Source: an uncultured Bermanella sp. | Lineage (GTDB): Bacteria; Pseudomonadota; Gammaproteobacteria; Pseudomonadales; Oceanobacteraceae | Assembly (NCBI GenBank): GCA_913058575.1 | Contig: CAJXRF010000003.1 | Location: forward strand, 1-64,000 | DNA: 64,000 nt | Direction of reading: 5' to 3' | Shown here: positions 6,452-14,265 of the stretch, piece by piece | Layout: the number at the start of each line of letters is the position of its first letter | How positions within the stretch are numbered: position 1 is the stretch's first letter | Made by a program: the position numbers and the translations under genes | Notes under the pieces: generated by a model | Told to the model about the DNA's origin: nothing | The model's input: only the letters and a program-made list of their open reading frames with translations | Database searches by the model: none

Positions 6452-8209
6452 ATGTTCATTTCTGGTGCAAAAGCAAAAGAGGAATTGGCCACTAACAGTC
6501 GTGTTGTCGGTTCAAACGGTAACATTAAAGTGGTATTTAGTGGCGGCGAATTAGAGGGCAGCAGTGGCGTAGACGCTATTAATCTGCCTGACATTCCCGC
6601 CAATGCTCAAGTGGATAATACTAAGATGCGTGAGCTTCGTGGACTGGCAGACCATGAAGCATTTCATATTCGCTATACACCTTTGGATCGGTGGGCAGAG
6701 ATTGCAGAATATGTGCAAGCTTCAGGTGATGGAATTAGCATGGGTGTACTGAATGGCGCAGAAGACGTAAGGATTGAGCGACTGGGGATGCGAGAATTTC
6801 CTGGTACTAAGCGCAACCTACAAGCCACTGTGAATAGGGCGTTAGACCTACAAGCAGAACAGGCTAAACACGCTGACCCTGATAAGTGGGTAGCGTTTAT
6901 GCCATTAGTTTTGACTTGGTTGGGTCGTGACGATAACGGCATGGATATGGTATTGCCTGCTAGCCTTGCCCACTTTGCTGATAAGTTTTCAGGTTTAGAC
7001 CTTTCTGTACTTTATCAGCCAGATAGTTTTGATGGGCTACTAACGGCTGTCGCTGATTATTTGAATGATGTTTGGCAGGTGTCTACGCTTAGGAATTTTC
7101 TGGATGGAAAAGCGATTGAAAACAAGCCTAAACCTAAGAATGAGAAAAAAAATAAAGAAAGTGGTGACAAGAGTAGGAAAAATAACCAGAATCGCGGTTC
7201 TGGTTTTGAATGCAAACCCCCTGCAAACAAAGGGGTTAAGAAAAAATCTATTGAGGTTTTGGGTGAAAAACATACAAATGGGGTTCCCAGTATTCATTTA
7301 ACGCAAATTGTTAATGATCTGGTGTGTGATTTCCCCTACTTTGGTAACGAGGAATTAATAGCGTATGAAGACATTGAGCCTTTATTGTCGTCTGACAATC
7401 AACCGATGGACTGGTTATCTAGTTCCTATGGTTTGGGTGAAGGGTTGGTTCAAGCGTTAAAAGATCAAATAACAAAACGGAATGCAGCAGGCAGGGTGGT
7501 TAACTTGCTTGATCATCGCAAACTGATTAACGCTTACAATCGTCAAGATAAGATATGGAAGAATAAGAAAGAATTAGAGCGTGGATTTAATACGGCGGTT
7601 AGCTTTGTGGTGGATTGGTCAAGTTCTATACATGGTTTGCACCGTGAACTGTTAGCAATAACGACAAGTCTGTCCAGAGGAATAGCCCAAGCAGGATTAC
7701 CATTGGAGATTACTGGGTTTACTGAATTGCCAACTCGTTATACTCTAAAAGAAAAATGTGTTCGATCTGGACAATTAAATATTTATACTGCTAAAAGTTT
7801 TGACCAGCCGCTAGATTACAGGCGTATAGCGGGAATGCAAGAATCCCCAATGGGGTTTACGCCAGATACAGAAGCATTGCAGTTGGCAGTTGAGCGGATT
7901 GGTAAGAGATTAGAGAAAAGAAAAGTAGTTATTATATTAACCGATGGAGGCAGTCAGCCAGCGCACACTAGGACAATTAGTTACAACGGTCAGAAGTGCT
8001 TAAATATAAGAGAAATCTATAATGCCCATCAAATAAGTGTGTTAAGGCAAGCTGAACAGGATGGTATAGAAGTCTACGCAATAGCATTAGGTAGGCATGA
8101 CATGGTTAATTTTAAAGAAGACCGTGTGTTGCGTGTAAAAAATATTAAAGAATTAGAAAGTAGAATTTTTAAACTATTCTTTGATGTTATTGCGAGGAAA
8201 GGCCAATGA
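6452..8209 (+). CDS. CobT-like VWA protein with HExxH motif
   Basis: A 585-residue protein with three parts. The N-terminal part has H68-E-A-F-H72, a zinc-peptidase HExxH motif, followed about 35 residues later by NGAEDVRIER, which could give a third ligand. A lysine/asparagine-rich linker lies at about 225-265. The C-terminal VWA domain has the MIDAS motif D388-W-S-S-S and the acidic loop TDGGS with D498. VWA proteins of this type are worked by MoxR/CobS ATPases; the gene directly upstream encodes one. No signal peptide. The stop overlaps the start of the next small frame by four bases. The gene starts after AAGGAG. Confidence 0.85.
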   Translation: MFISGAKAKEELATNSRVVGSNGNIKVVFSGGELEGSSGVDAINLPDIPANAQVDNTKMRELRGLADHEAFHIRYTPLDRWAEIAEYVQASGDGISMGVLNGAEDVRIERLGMREFPGTKRNLQATVNRALDLQAEQAKHADPDKWVAFMPLVLTWLGRDDNGMDMVLPASLAHFADKFSGLDLSVLYQPDSFDGLLTAVADYLNDVWQVSTLRNFLDGKAIENKPKPKNEKKNKESGDKSRKNNQNRGSGFECKPPANKGVKKKSIEVLGEKHTNGVPSIHLTQIVNDLVCDFPYFGNEELIAYEDIEPLLSSDNQPMDWLSSSYGLGEGLVQALKDQITKRNAAGRVVNLLDHRKLINAYNRQDKIWKNKKELERGFNTAVSFVVDWSSSIHGLHRELLAITTSLSRGIAQAGLPLEITGFTELPTRYTLKEKCVRSGQLNIYTAKSFDQPLDYRRIAGMQESPMGFTPDTEALQLAVERIGKRLEKRKVVIILTDGGSQPAHTRTISYNGQKCLNIREIYNAHQISVLRQAEQDGIEVYAIALGRHDMVNFKEDRVLRVKNIKELESRIFKLFFDVIARKGQ

Positions 8210-8387
8210 TTAGAGCTGACTGGTTTAATTTATTGCCAGATAGAACTTGGCAAACTTGGTTTTGGGTTCGCGTTAAAAAAGAATTACGGAAAAAAATATC
8301 AAGGGGACAGATTTTGTAAAGGTTAAGAAGATTGCAGTAGTACTTGATAAAGAAATTAAAAAGAAGGTGAACGCTTTAAGCCAGTAA
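8206..8387 (+). pseudogene. Small basic protein split by a -1 frame change at an A7 run
   Basis: An ATG overlapping the VWA gene's stop opens a 37-codon frame rich in tryptophan and lysine that ends at 8319. In the -1 frame after the seven-A run at 8290-8296 the coding continues with KGTDFVKVKKIAVVLDKE and stops at 8387, giving a coherent 60-residue basic protein. The join looks natural, so either one A has been gained or lost, or ribosomes shift here. The codons at the run do not make a perfect slippery heptamer (a G precedes AAAAAA in frame). It is translationally coupled to the VWA gene. Confidence 0.5.
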
Positions 8388-8450
8388 AAAAACAGGGCTT
8401 CATTTAAGCTATCGTCACCTCTTAATATGAAGTGAACAAGGAGAAGTAAA

Positions 8451-8990
8451 TTGAAATCTGTTGAAATTACTGCGCAAATGCTAAGGTTTTCTAATGAATT
8501 GGCTGACTTGCGAAAGTTAATTTCAGATCAAGCGGATGAAATTAAAGAGTTAAAAAAATTCAAAGAAAAGCTTGAGAAAACCCATTCTGTGCCTGCTAAT
8601 ATTTCACCAATGGTTAGGCATTTAGAGACTAGCCAAGCGGAAAAATTGTTTTGGGTATGCACTCCAATTCAACATGCAGTTATTCAATTGATCCTTGCTG
8701 GATTTTCTAATCAAGAAATAGCCGATAGATTAGATACTTCATTAGCTTCTATTAAAACCCGATTTAGGCATCTATGTGGCAGATTAAGTATTAAAGGTAG
8801 GGAAGATTTAAAGACAAATTACAAACCTATTTTTGACGCTGCTGATGCTGAAGAATATAAGACTTCAGCCAGAATAATAAAAAGCTGGGCTGAAAAATAC
8901 GGCAAACTCACATTTAAACAAGCCAAGAGTAAAGACCCATATCATAAGGATATTTGTGAAACTCATTACCGTGGCGTCACTATGACCTAA
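8451..8990 (+). CDS. LuxR-type HTH regulator with N-terminal coiled coil
   Basis: The start is TTG, preceded by AAGGAG at good spacing. Residues 10-48 form a leucine/lysine heptad coiled coil. Residues about 73-125 match the GerE/LuxR C-terminal helix-turn-helix: TPIQHAVIQLILAGFSNQEI then DRLDTSLASIKTRFRHLCGRL. There is no autoinducer or receiver domain, so it is not a quorum-sensing or two-component regulator. About 55 residues follow the HTH. It sits 14 bp before the integrase and probably controls element genes, perhaps excision. Confidence 0.8.
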   Translation: MKSVEITAQMLRFSNELADLRKLISDQADEIKELKKFKEKLEKTHSVPANISPMVRHLETSQAEKLFWVCTPIQHAVIQLILAGFSNQEIADRLDTSLASIKTRFRHLCGRLSIKGREDLKTNYKPIFDAADAEEYKTSARIIKSWAEKYGKLTFKQAKSKDPYHKDICETHYRGVTMT

Positions 8991-9003
8991 GAGGTAAACC
9001 CCC

Positions 9004-9978
9004 ATGGCCACTTTAAAATTATCACTAAGGGATAATGGAATTTGGTACGCAGTAGGGACAATCAACGGAAAGAAAATTAACCATTCATCTGGTTTTACTA
9101 AGCCAGATAAAAAAGCAGCTAGAGAATGGCTGCTGCATCACGAACTTGAACTGATTAAAAATGCACAACCTAATTGCATGGAATCGGAGAAGTTTGGGGC
9201 ATTAGTTGATTTGTATGTTAAAGATCAGCCGCAAATGTCAGACAAAGAATACCGTCAAATCCAGATAGTCTTGCGCCACCTAGCAGACAAAGCCGTCAAG
9301 AGCGTTCGTACAGACCTTTCTAACTATATTCAAACCCGACACGCCAATAGTAAGCACAATACTGTTGAGAGGGACGTGAATAGCCGTATAGGGGCCATTA
9401 TCAATTATGCAAGGGACAAAGGTTGGTGTGGATCGTTTAAAGCCTCTGTGAAGCACATAGACGATACGAGGAATTTGTATCTATCCAAAGAGCTGCGTGA
9501 CCAGTTTATTAATCATTGGGAAGGGGAAGCTAGGGAATTTACTATTATATTGGTCTTTCAGGGTTTGAGGTTTGGCCAAGCAGCCAGATTAAGAGGCATG
9601 GATATTATGGGTGATCAATTAAAAACCTATACACAGAAAGGGCCGCAGAAAATTTACCGTGAAGAATATTTGTACATGTCGCCAGTGGTTGAACAAATTT
9701 TAACCAAGCGAGCCGTGGCCGTAGGCCAAGAGGCGTTATTGTTTCCTGAAATTGAATACGACAATTACCGCTACCAGCATCGGGTGATCTGTAAGAAGTT
9801 AGGCATTCCTGATTACCGTATCCATGACAACCGCTCTACCTTCGCTACCCACTTCTCGCATGATGCCCAAGCCAGTGATAGGGAAGTAGCCGCAGCGTTA
9901 ACCCAAAGGACTAATCGGAACGTGCCAAGGTATGCGCAGAATAGAAAAATGAAAGAACTGATTGGCAAGCTTACGTGA
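9004..9978 (+). CDS. int: Tyrosine recombinase / integrase
   Basis: A 324-residue tyrosine recombinase. The N-terminal part has a three-strand arm-binding look (WYAVGTINGKKINHSSGF). Catalytic residues visible are R189 (GLRFGQAARL), the H274-x-x-R277 pair (IHDNRSTFATH) and nucleophile Y310 (NVPRYAQNRK). The usual G-H before the nucleophile is replaced by T-Q-R, a variation seen in some integrases. It integrates or excises the element by site-specific recombination. Its place in the middle of the visible island rather than at an edge is unusual. It starts after AGAGGTAA. Confidence 0.9.
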   Translation: MATLKLSLRDNGIWYAVGTINGKKINHSSGFTKPDKKAAREWLLHHELELIKNAQPNCMESEKFGALVDLYVKDQPQMSDKEYRQIQIVLRHLADKAVKSVRTDLSNYIQTRHANSKHNTVERDVNSRIGAIINYARDKGWCGSFKASVKHIDDTRNLYLSKELRDQFINHWEGEAREFTIILVFQGLRFGQAARLRGMDIMGDQLKTYTQKGPQKIYREEYLYMSPVVEQILTKRAVAVGQEALLFPEIEYDNYRYQHRVICKKLGIPDYRIHDNRSTFATHFSHDAQASDREVAAALTQRTNRNVPRYAQNRKMKELIGKLT

Positions 9979-10204
9979 GGTATTCGCTTGCTTGTTTGAG
10001 GGTTTGATTTTTCTTCTTTGCCTCTTCAGTTAAGAGTGATTGAATTTCTTGCGGTGATTTCCCAGCCAGATTAAAAGACATTCTCACAATTTCGCTATTT
10101 GAGAATGCCATGCCTTGTAATAATTCTAATAAGGAATCTCGCTGTTGCTTTAGGGGAAAGCCAGTAAGTGTGAAGGCCACTAAGTTTTTAATCTGCTTGC
10201 TCAT
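9971..10204 (-). CDS. Unknown 77-aa protein
   Basis: A small basic protein with a central region SNSEIVRMSFNLAGKSPQEI that resembles the recognition part of a helix-turn-helix, but the match is weak. Its start overlaps the end of the nuclease gene by four bases, and its 3' end overlaps the integrase 3' end by eight bases on the other strand. It is the last gene of a minus-strand operon with the zinc-ribbon and nuclease genes. Confidence 0.65.
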   Translation of the reverse strand: MSKQIKNLVAFTLTGFPLKQQRDSLLELLQGMAFSNSEIVRMSFNLAGKSPQEIQSLLTEEAKKKNQTLKQASEYLT

Positions 10205-10638
10205 TGACCTGTCCTTGAAGGATTAAACCCTACCATGGGGGCTTCTGCTATTGGCTCAATTCGTGTGTAACCTTCTTTGAGCAGCCAAGCGTTATAGAAT
10301 TCTAGGAATCTATCTAGGCGTAAAAGGACTAGGGACTCGCCAGTAGTCATGCGGTTGCGGCGATTGATAACTATTGGGCACTCAGGGGCACGAGTTGTAA
10401 TAGCGTTGCGCTCGGCTTGCCGTAGGGCTTCCATGAAATTTAATTTTTCGACCCGCTTAGCCTCAACGAATAATCCTGTAGTGCCCACCAAGTCAGCGCC
10501 ACCAGTAAGGCCAACAAAACCACCACCGCTAAGAGGTGCGCGGCCACATTGATCAGAACCTTGATAAGCTTTTTGATTAAGGTATGCCGCCAGCTCCCTT
10601 TCATAATTATCGCCTTTGGTTTTTTGTGGGTTACCCAT
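10201..10638 (-). CDS. PDDEXK-type nuclease, Holliday-junction-resolvase-like
   Basis: About 145 residues from the ATG at 10638, chosen because it follows AGAGG and lies one base after the upstream stop; a GTG at 10659 would add seven residues but lacks a ribosome site. The sequence has KGDNYERELAAYL, then GRAPLSGGG, then GGADLVG with FVEAKR: a D...ExK nuclease signature, followed by a conserved-looking glutamine helix (RQAERNA) and PIVINRRNR. This fits small phage/plasmid resolvase-like endonucleases acting on branched DNA. It probably serves replication or recombination of the element. It is overlapped by the 77-aa gene. Confidence 0.75.
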   Translation of the reverse strand: MGNPQKTKGDNYERELAAYLNQKAYQGSDQCGRAPLSGGGFVGLTGGADLVGTTGLFVEAKRVEKLNFMEALRQAERNAITTRAPECPIVINRRNRMTTGESLVLLRLDRFLEFYNAWLLKEGYTRIEPIAEAPMVGFNPSRTGQ

Positions 10639-10639
10639 T

Positions 10640-10939
10640 TTATAACAAGCCTCTTTCACGTTGTTTGCATCGGCATCTTGAGCAGATAAATTGATTTTTA
10701 TTCATTGTTTTAGGGGTTTTACACACAATGCAGGAACGCTGAGTATTTCCAGCCAGAGTAGAGCGGCCTTGCTGATATTTTTGTGAAGGTGCAGTAATTA
10801 AACCTAATCGGACTAAAATTCTTATGGCGGTATGGACATGGACTGAAAGGTATTTAGCAACATCGTGTGGGGTAATTTCAGGGAAGGCGTTTCGTATCCA
10901 GTGCTCTTCACTGTTTGAGAGTTGTCTAATGGCTGGCAT
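10640..10939 (-). CDS. HTH / zinc-ribbon DNA-binding protein
   Basis: A 99-residue protein in two parts. Residues about 8-50 look like a winged or simple helix-turn-helix (EITPHDVAKYLSVHVHTAIRILVRLGLI). Residues about 70-95 carry CxxC (CIVCK) and CSRC pairs, a treble-cleft or zinc-ribbon pattern. It is the first gene of the minus-strand operon with the nuclease one base downstream. It probably regulates this operon or guides the nuclease to DNA; both are inference. The start follows GAAAGGTTCTGACC. Confidence 0.7.
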   Translation of the reverse strand: MPAIRQLSNSEEHWIRNAFPEITPHDVAKYLSVHVHTAIRILVRLGLITAPSQKYQQGRSTLAGNTQRSCIVCKTPKTMNKNQFICSRCRCKQRERGLL

Positions 10940-11249
10940 GGTCAGAACCTTTCATTATTCGCTGGTTATAATCTAACCATGAAATAAATTCTGGGACAAA
11001 CTTATTTGTAACTTAATTTATTTTTAGCCAGAAAGTGACAGTTTAGTGGTAAGAGTATTTACAGGTCAAAAAAAAACAGCTACCCTCAAAAGCGTTTTAA
11101 GCAGTTCAAGTTGTACGATGATTTACGAGAGAAAACTTATGATCCGGCTAGTACGGGGAACGTCGCTCTCGCCTTCGGCTTCGCGACTCAAGTAGTTTTA
11201 AACATCAAAGCCCATCATTGCGCCTGTTGTAACCTCCTTGTTTTAGACA
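10940..11249. other. 310-bp intergenic region, no gene seen
   Basis: It contains the promoter of the minus-strand zinc-ribbon operon at its left end. On the plus strand there is an A9 run near 11069-11077 and a GC-rich hairpin-capable patch at about 11160-11190 (GTCGC ... GCGAC around GCCTTCGGC). The patch is the most GC-rich in an otherwise AT-rich gap and could be a structured RNA or part of a replication site for the neighbouring PrimPol gene. No open frame of note. Confidence 0.35.
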
Positions 11250-11276
11250 CAAAAAAGCCATGACTTGCATGGCTAA
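11250..11276 (-). terminator. Intrinsic terminator of the PrimPol gene
   Basis: Read on the minus strand, a 7-bp stem AGCCATG / CATGGCT with a 5-base loop is followed by T6, immediately after the stop of the gene at 11283. Confidence 0.85.
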
Positions 11277-11282
11277 TTGGTT

Positions 11283-13259
11283 TTAGTTTTTAGGTAAACC
11301 TAGTTTCATTTCTTTAGCCCATTGCTCTAATGTTTGCAGTGGTCGGCCCATTTTCCCCAGTATTAAATCCCTTGGGGTACGTTTGTCGATTAGCTTTTTC
11401 AATCTTTCTTTTGGCCCATCACTATGACAAATATATGAACGCCCATCTGGCCTAACCGCTATGCCCACGTATTGTTTTAAATCATGTAGGTCTGTCCATT
11501 CACGGCATTTGCCGAATGCAACTTCCATGACCATTTGCAGTACGGAATCTATAGGCATTTGTTGTCGCATATAATGGAAGGGGTTGGTGGATAGGTCGCC
11601 TGCAAATATCGCAGCCTTAGCTTTAGCTGCGTCAGCGTCTTCCATTACTTGAGTCACTTTTATTTGGGTTTCCAATGCAGTGAGCTGATTGGTTGATCCT
11701 GCCTCTCGACCCATAGCACCATCTTTATCTGGCTTGTTGGAGTGGTGAACCAGTATGACAGTACAGCCAGCGTTGCGAATATTAATGGCCAGTTGGTTAA
11801 GGCTTGACCATTCTTCAGAGCTGTTTTCTTTTATGCCAGCGAAAGCAGAGCGAACAGTGTCTATTACTAGTACGTCAGGGTTATATTCATTTAGGAACTC
11901 TAACAGTTTGTTTACGCCTTCTGGCTCGCGTAAATTAATGTATTCATCGTTAAGCCAAGGTGTCCAGTAGCCTAGATTATCTTTTGGATTGCCAAACGAA
12001 CTCTTCATTTGCTCAACGCGCCGACCCCAAGTGGTGCGGCCATTCTCAAAATCTAAGTACAGAACATTCGGTTTGTCTTCATGGTTAAATGGCCCAAAAT
12101 GTAGACCTGTAGCTGCATGGTGAAGGGCATGTTGCAGGAATAAGGATTTACCGTGACCAGAATAGCCGTGTACTTGAATGATTGAAGCTTTGGGTAGCCA
12201 AGGTGATTGCCAACACGCTATGTCTTTACCTTCTGCAAATTCAGCGGCATCGTCTGACCTTAATATATTGCGTTTAGGTTTGGCTTGAATAGGCGTGGCT
12301 TGAATCGGTGGTATTGGTGTTACCCCTTTTGTCTTTAGGTGGTAGGTATAATTGTTATTGGCATCAAAGCGTTCGGGGTGATTGGTGCGTTCTTTGTCGC
12401 GTACTGTTTTTAAACTGGTTTCAAAGCGACCATCTTTAAGGGGTTCAGAAAAATACGTTTCCATGAACCTGTGACCTGCTGCTTCTAATTCTGGCCCAAT
12501 GCCCACCAGTAATAACTCTTCAGCCAGAAAGTGATAAGTAGCATCATGTATGCCTGAGCCGCCCCGCGCTATTTTTCCGTCTGGGTATTGTTCGGCAATT
12601 TCCTTAAACTTCTTTTCTGTTTCGTTACTGTTTTTTCCTGCGCCTTCTATGGCGGTATTGGTTAAATCTAAATCTGAAAATTTATTGATGACCGTTGCTG
12701 GGTTTTTTTGTTGTATTAATTCTGGCTGAACTTCATCTTCATAAGTGGCCCCTGCCCAGTCTGGGTATTTAATTAATTCGTCTGATAAATCTTCTAATTC
12801 AATTTCCCATTCATAACCTTTGCTCGGTGGAATTAATGCATAACCACCTTCATAACGTAAATCTAAACCCTTAACTTGTGGCCAGTATGTGCCTTTTGAT
12901 ACATGCCCGCTAATGGTTTTGCGCAATTTGTTATCGTGTGGGTGTAAAAAATAATAGTGATAACCGTGTGGGGTTTTGACAGATGCGCCGCTGGTAATTT
13001 CGTATTCTTCTGCGACTTGTAAAGCGGTTGGATTGTCGCAATCTACCACAATAACATCGGACACATTGCCAGTGATGACCGCCCAATTACAGTTAGGGAA
13101 AAGTTCATACCATTCAAGGACTTGCTCAAGTGTTGCTGGTTTTTCTTGGTAACATTCCCACTTAACTAATGCCTTTTTTTCACCTGACTTAATGGGAATT
13201 ATTGCAAAGCCTAAGCGTACATATTCTGAAAGTATTTTGATTGCGTCATTATCTGCCAT
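11283..13259 (-). CDS. PrimPol - RecA-fold ATPase replication protein
   Basis: A 658-residue two-part protein. The N-terminal ~190 residues are a bifunctional primase/polymerase domain of the archaeo-eukaryotic primase type, with D73-C-D75 (VVDCDNP), the TPHGYHYYF motif and LDLRYEGGYALIPPS. The C-terminal half is a RecA/RepA-like ATPase: P-loop GYSGHGKS at about 365-372, Walker B VLVIDT at about 462-467, and VHHSNKP as the sensor motif. Such fusions start replication of plasmids, phages and integrative elements by priming and unwinding. It is monocistronic with its own terminator and is divergent from the gene at 13386. It implies the element can replicate on its own. Confidence 0.88.
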   Translation of the reverse strand: MADNDAIKILSEYVRLGFAIIPIKSGEKKALVKWECYQEKPATLEQVLEWYELFPNCNWAVITGNVSDVIVVDCDNPTALQVAEEYEITSGASVKTPHGYHYYFLHPHDNKLRKTISGHVSKGTYWPQVKGLDLRYEGGYALIPPSKGYEWEIELEDLSDELIKYPDWAGATYEDEVQPELIQQKNPATVINKFSDLDLTNTAIEGAGKNSNETEKKFKEIAEQYPDGKIARGGSGIHDATYHFLAEELLLVGIGPELEAAGHRFMETYFSEPLKDGRFETSLKTVRDKERTNHPERFDANNNYTYHLKTKGVTPIPPIQATPIQAKPKRNILRSDDAAEFAEGKDIACWQSPWLPKASIIQVHGYSGHGKSLFLQHALHHAATGLHFGPFNHEDKPNVLYLDFENGRTTWGRRVEQMKSSFGNPKDNLGYWTPWLNDEYINLREPEGVNKLLEFLNEYNPDVLVIDTVRSAFAGIKENSSEEWSSLNQLAINIRNAGCTVILVHHSNKPDKDGAMGREAGSTNQLTALETQIKVTQVMEDADAAKAKAAIFAGDLSTNPFHYMRQQMPIDSVLQMVMEVAFGKCREWTDLHDLKQYVGIAVRPDGRSYICHSDGPKERLKKLIDKRTPRDLILGKMGRPLQTLEQWAKEMKLGLPKN

Positions 13260-13305
13260 GAAAATCTGCCTGCTAAGTTTATTTACTATTATGTTACTTT
13301 TGCTA

Positions 13306-13334
13306 TTGAGTTACACTATCACTCGCACTATATT
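13306..13334 (+). promoter_or_regulatory. Promoter for the 124-aa gene, in a divergent region
   Basis: TTGAGT at 13306-13311 and TATATT at 13329-13334 are separated by 17 bp. The 126-bp divergent gap also shows repeated CACTAT/CACTCG/CACTAT units over the spacer, a likely operator, and on the minus strand a TTGACT that may belong to the PrimPol promoter. Overlapping divergent promoters suggest joint control. Confidence 0.6.
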
Positions 13335-13385
13335 GTGAACAGTCAAAAGTGAATTACCCCAAAATAAAAAAAGGACAAACGGAAA

Positions 13386-13760
13386 ATGTCTGACGAAATA
13401 GAAGCCCTTTTAAGAGAGCGTGAAGCGTTACTGGCTAGCGTTGATACCTTCAAAGAATCCGTTTCTCGAATAGAAAAGAAAATTGAATCCATTGCTTTTC
13501 CCACTGCCATGCTAGATCAAACCGTGAGTTTTACTTTCCCAAACTTTACTTATGAGGTTTATATCGGTTCCCGTTTGGATTGGAATCAAGAAGAGCTGGG
13601 CAACCTACAACTTGATGTCGACATGGCAGGCAAAATAAAAGAACGCCTGTCGGTAGATAAAAAAGTCTATGAAGCTATGCCCGATGTAATGCGAGAAAAG
13701 TTTTCCACTGCTGTAACCCGTAAGCGCGGCCTCTTTAAAATCAAAAAAATAGCGAGATAA
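13386..13760 (+). CDS. Unknown 124-aa coiled-coil protein
   Basis: Residues 1-36 form an acidic coiled coil (EIEALLREREALLASVDTF...), followed by a beta-rich segment (VSFTFPNFTYEVYIG) and a basic C-terminus (TRKRGLFKIKKIAR). No enzyme motif. It is expressed from the promoter at 13306-13334 and lies four bases before a P-loop NTPase remnant. Small coiled-coil proteins paired with an AAA NTPase are common in phage recombination modules, so it may be what is left of such a module. Confidence 0.65.
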   Translation: MSDEIEALLREREALLASVDTFKESVSRIEKKIESIAFPTAMLDQTVSFTFPNFTYEVYIGSRLDWNQEELGNLQLDVDMAGKIKERLSVDKKVYEAMPDVMREKFSTAVTRKRGLFKIKKIAR

Positions 13761-13764
13761 CTTT

Positions 13765-13968
13765 ATGAGCGTCCCACTGTTTGTACCGCAGCCCACCAAT
13801 GACGATACCGTTACTGGCGCATCTAAGACTTTATTAATGACGCATCACGGCTGGGGCAAGACCACCACTTGCGCTTATTACCAGCAAGCCTATGGGCGTG
13901 GGTTGATAGTGAGGCTAAAGATTACTTATCTTGCGACTTGGTTAAGCGGGGCAATTGTTGGCTTATAA
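13765..13968 (+). pseudogene. Truncated phage-type P-loop NTPase
   Basis: The first ~45 residues look like the start of a phage AAA/RecA-like nucleotide-binding protein: a short lead, then TLLMTHHGWGKTTTCAYY, a P-loop without its first glycine, then QAYGRGLI. At about 13905 the expected continuation (a D-S-E-A strand end) is found in another frame (VDSEAKDYLSCDL), and that frame itself soon becomes unrelated and runs into the AlpA start. The full-length family is several times longer. I read this as an NTPase gene broken by an indel and a deletion. A functional 67-aa protein cannot be excluded. Confidence 0.55.
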
Positions 13969-14079
13969 GTCAGCTAAAGGGAGTTTTACTTTCAATTGAT
14001 GTGAGCAAGGGCGAGACAGGAGTAAAGCGCTCGCTTCCAGTTATTGCTTTAATTTCATTCCTAGCAAAGGGAGATGGTT

Positions 14080-14265
14080 ATGTCTAAAGGGTATTGGTCA
14101 ACGAAAGATCTGTGTGAAAGATATAGGTGTTCAAGCCGGACAATTAGCCGCAGGATGTGCAGAGAGCGAAATCCACTGCCTAGGCCTAGGTACAGTGTGA
14201 ATGGCAGTAGTAATTTATGGGCTATTGAGGATATAGAAGAGTGGGAGATGAGAGCTGCTCTTTAG
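14080..14265 (+). CDS. AlpA-type HTH regulator / excisionase-like
   Basis: About 61 residues from the ATG at 14080, which follows AAAGGGAG; an in-frame ATG at 14074 is less well placed. The sequence SKGYWSTKDLCERYRCSSRTISRRM is the MerR/AlpA-like helix-turn-helix that reads 'which helix binds', followed by a proline-rich wing (NPLPRPRY) and WAIEDIEEWE. AlpA proteins regulate integrase genes or act as excision factors in satellite and cryptic prophage elements. Its position as the last gene before prfC fits an element edge. Confidence 0.8.
   Translation: MSKGYWSTKDLCERYRCSSRTISRRMCRERNPLPRPRYSVNGSSNLWAIEDIEEWEMRAAL

Noticed and set aside
5272-8209. True cobaltochelatase CobST for cobalamin synthesis
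   Set aside because: No other cobalamin gene is present, the pair lies in a mobile island, and the VWA protein has an extra HExxH domain.
8290-8296. Programmed -1 frameshift heptamer
   Set aside because: The codon phase gives G-AAA-AAA-A, not the X-XXY-YYZ form, so recoding is possible but not supported over simple mutation.
8451-8990. Quorum-sensing LuxR regulator
   Set aside because: There is no autoinducer-binding domain; the N-terminal part is a coiled coil.
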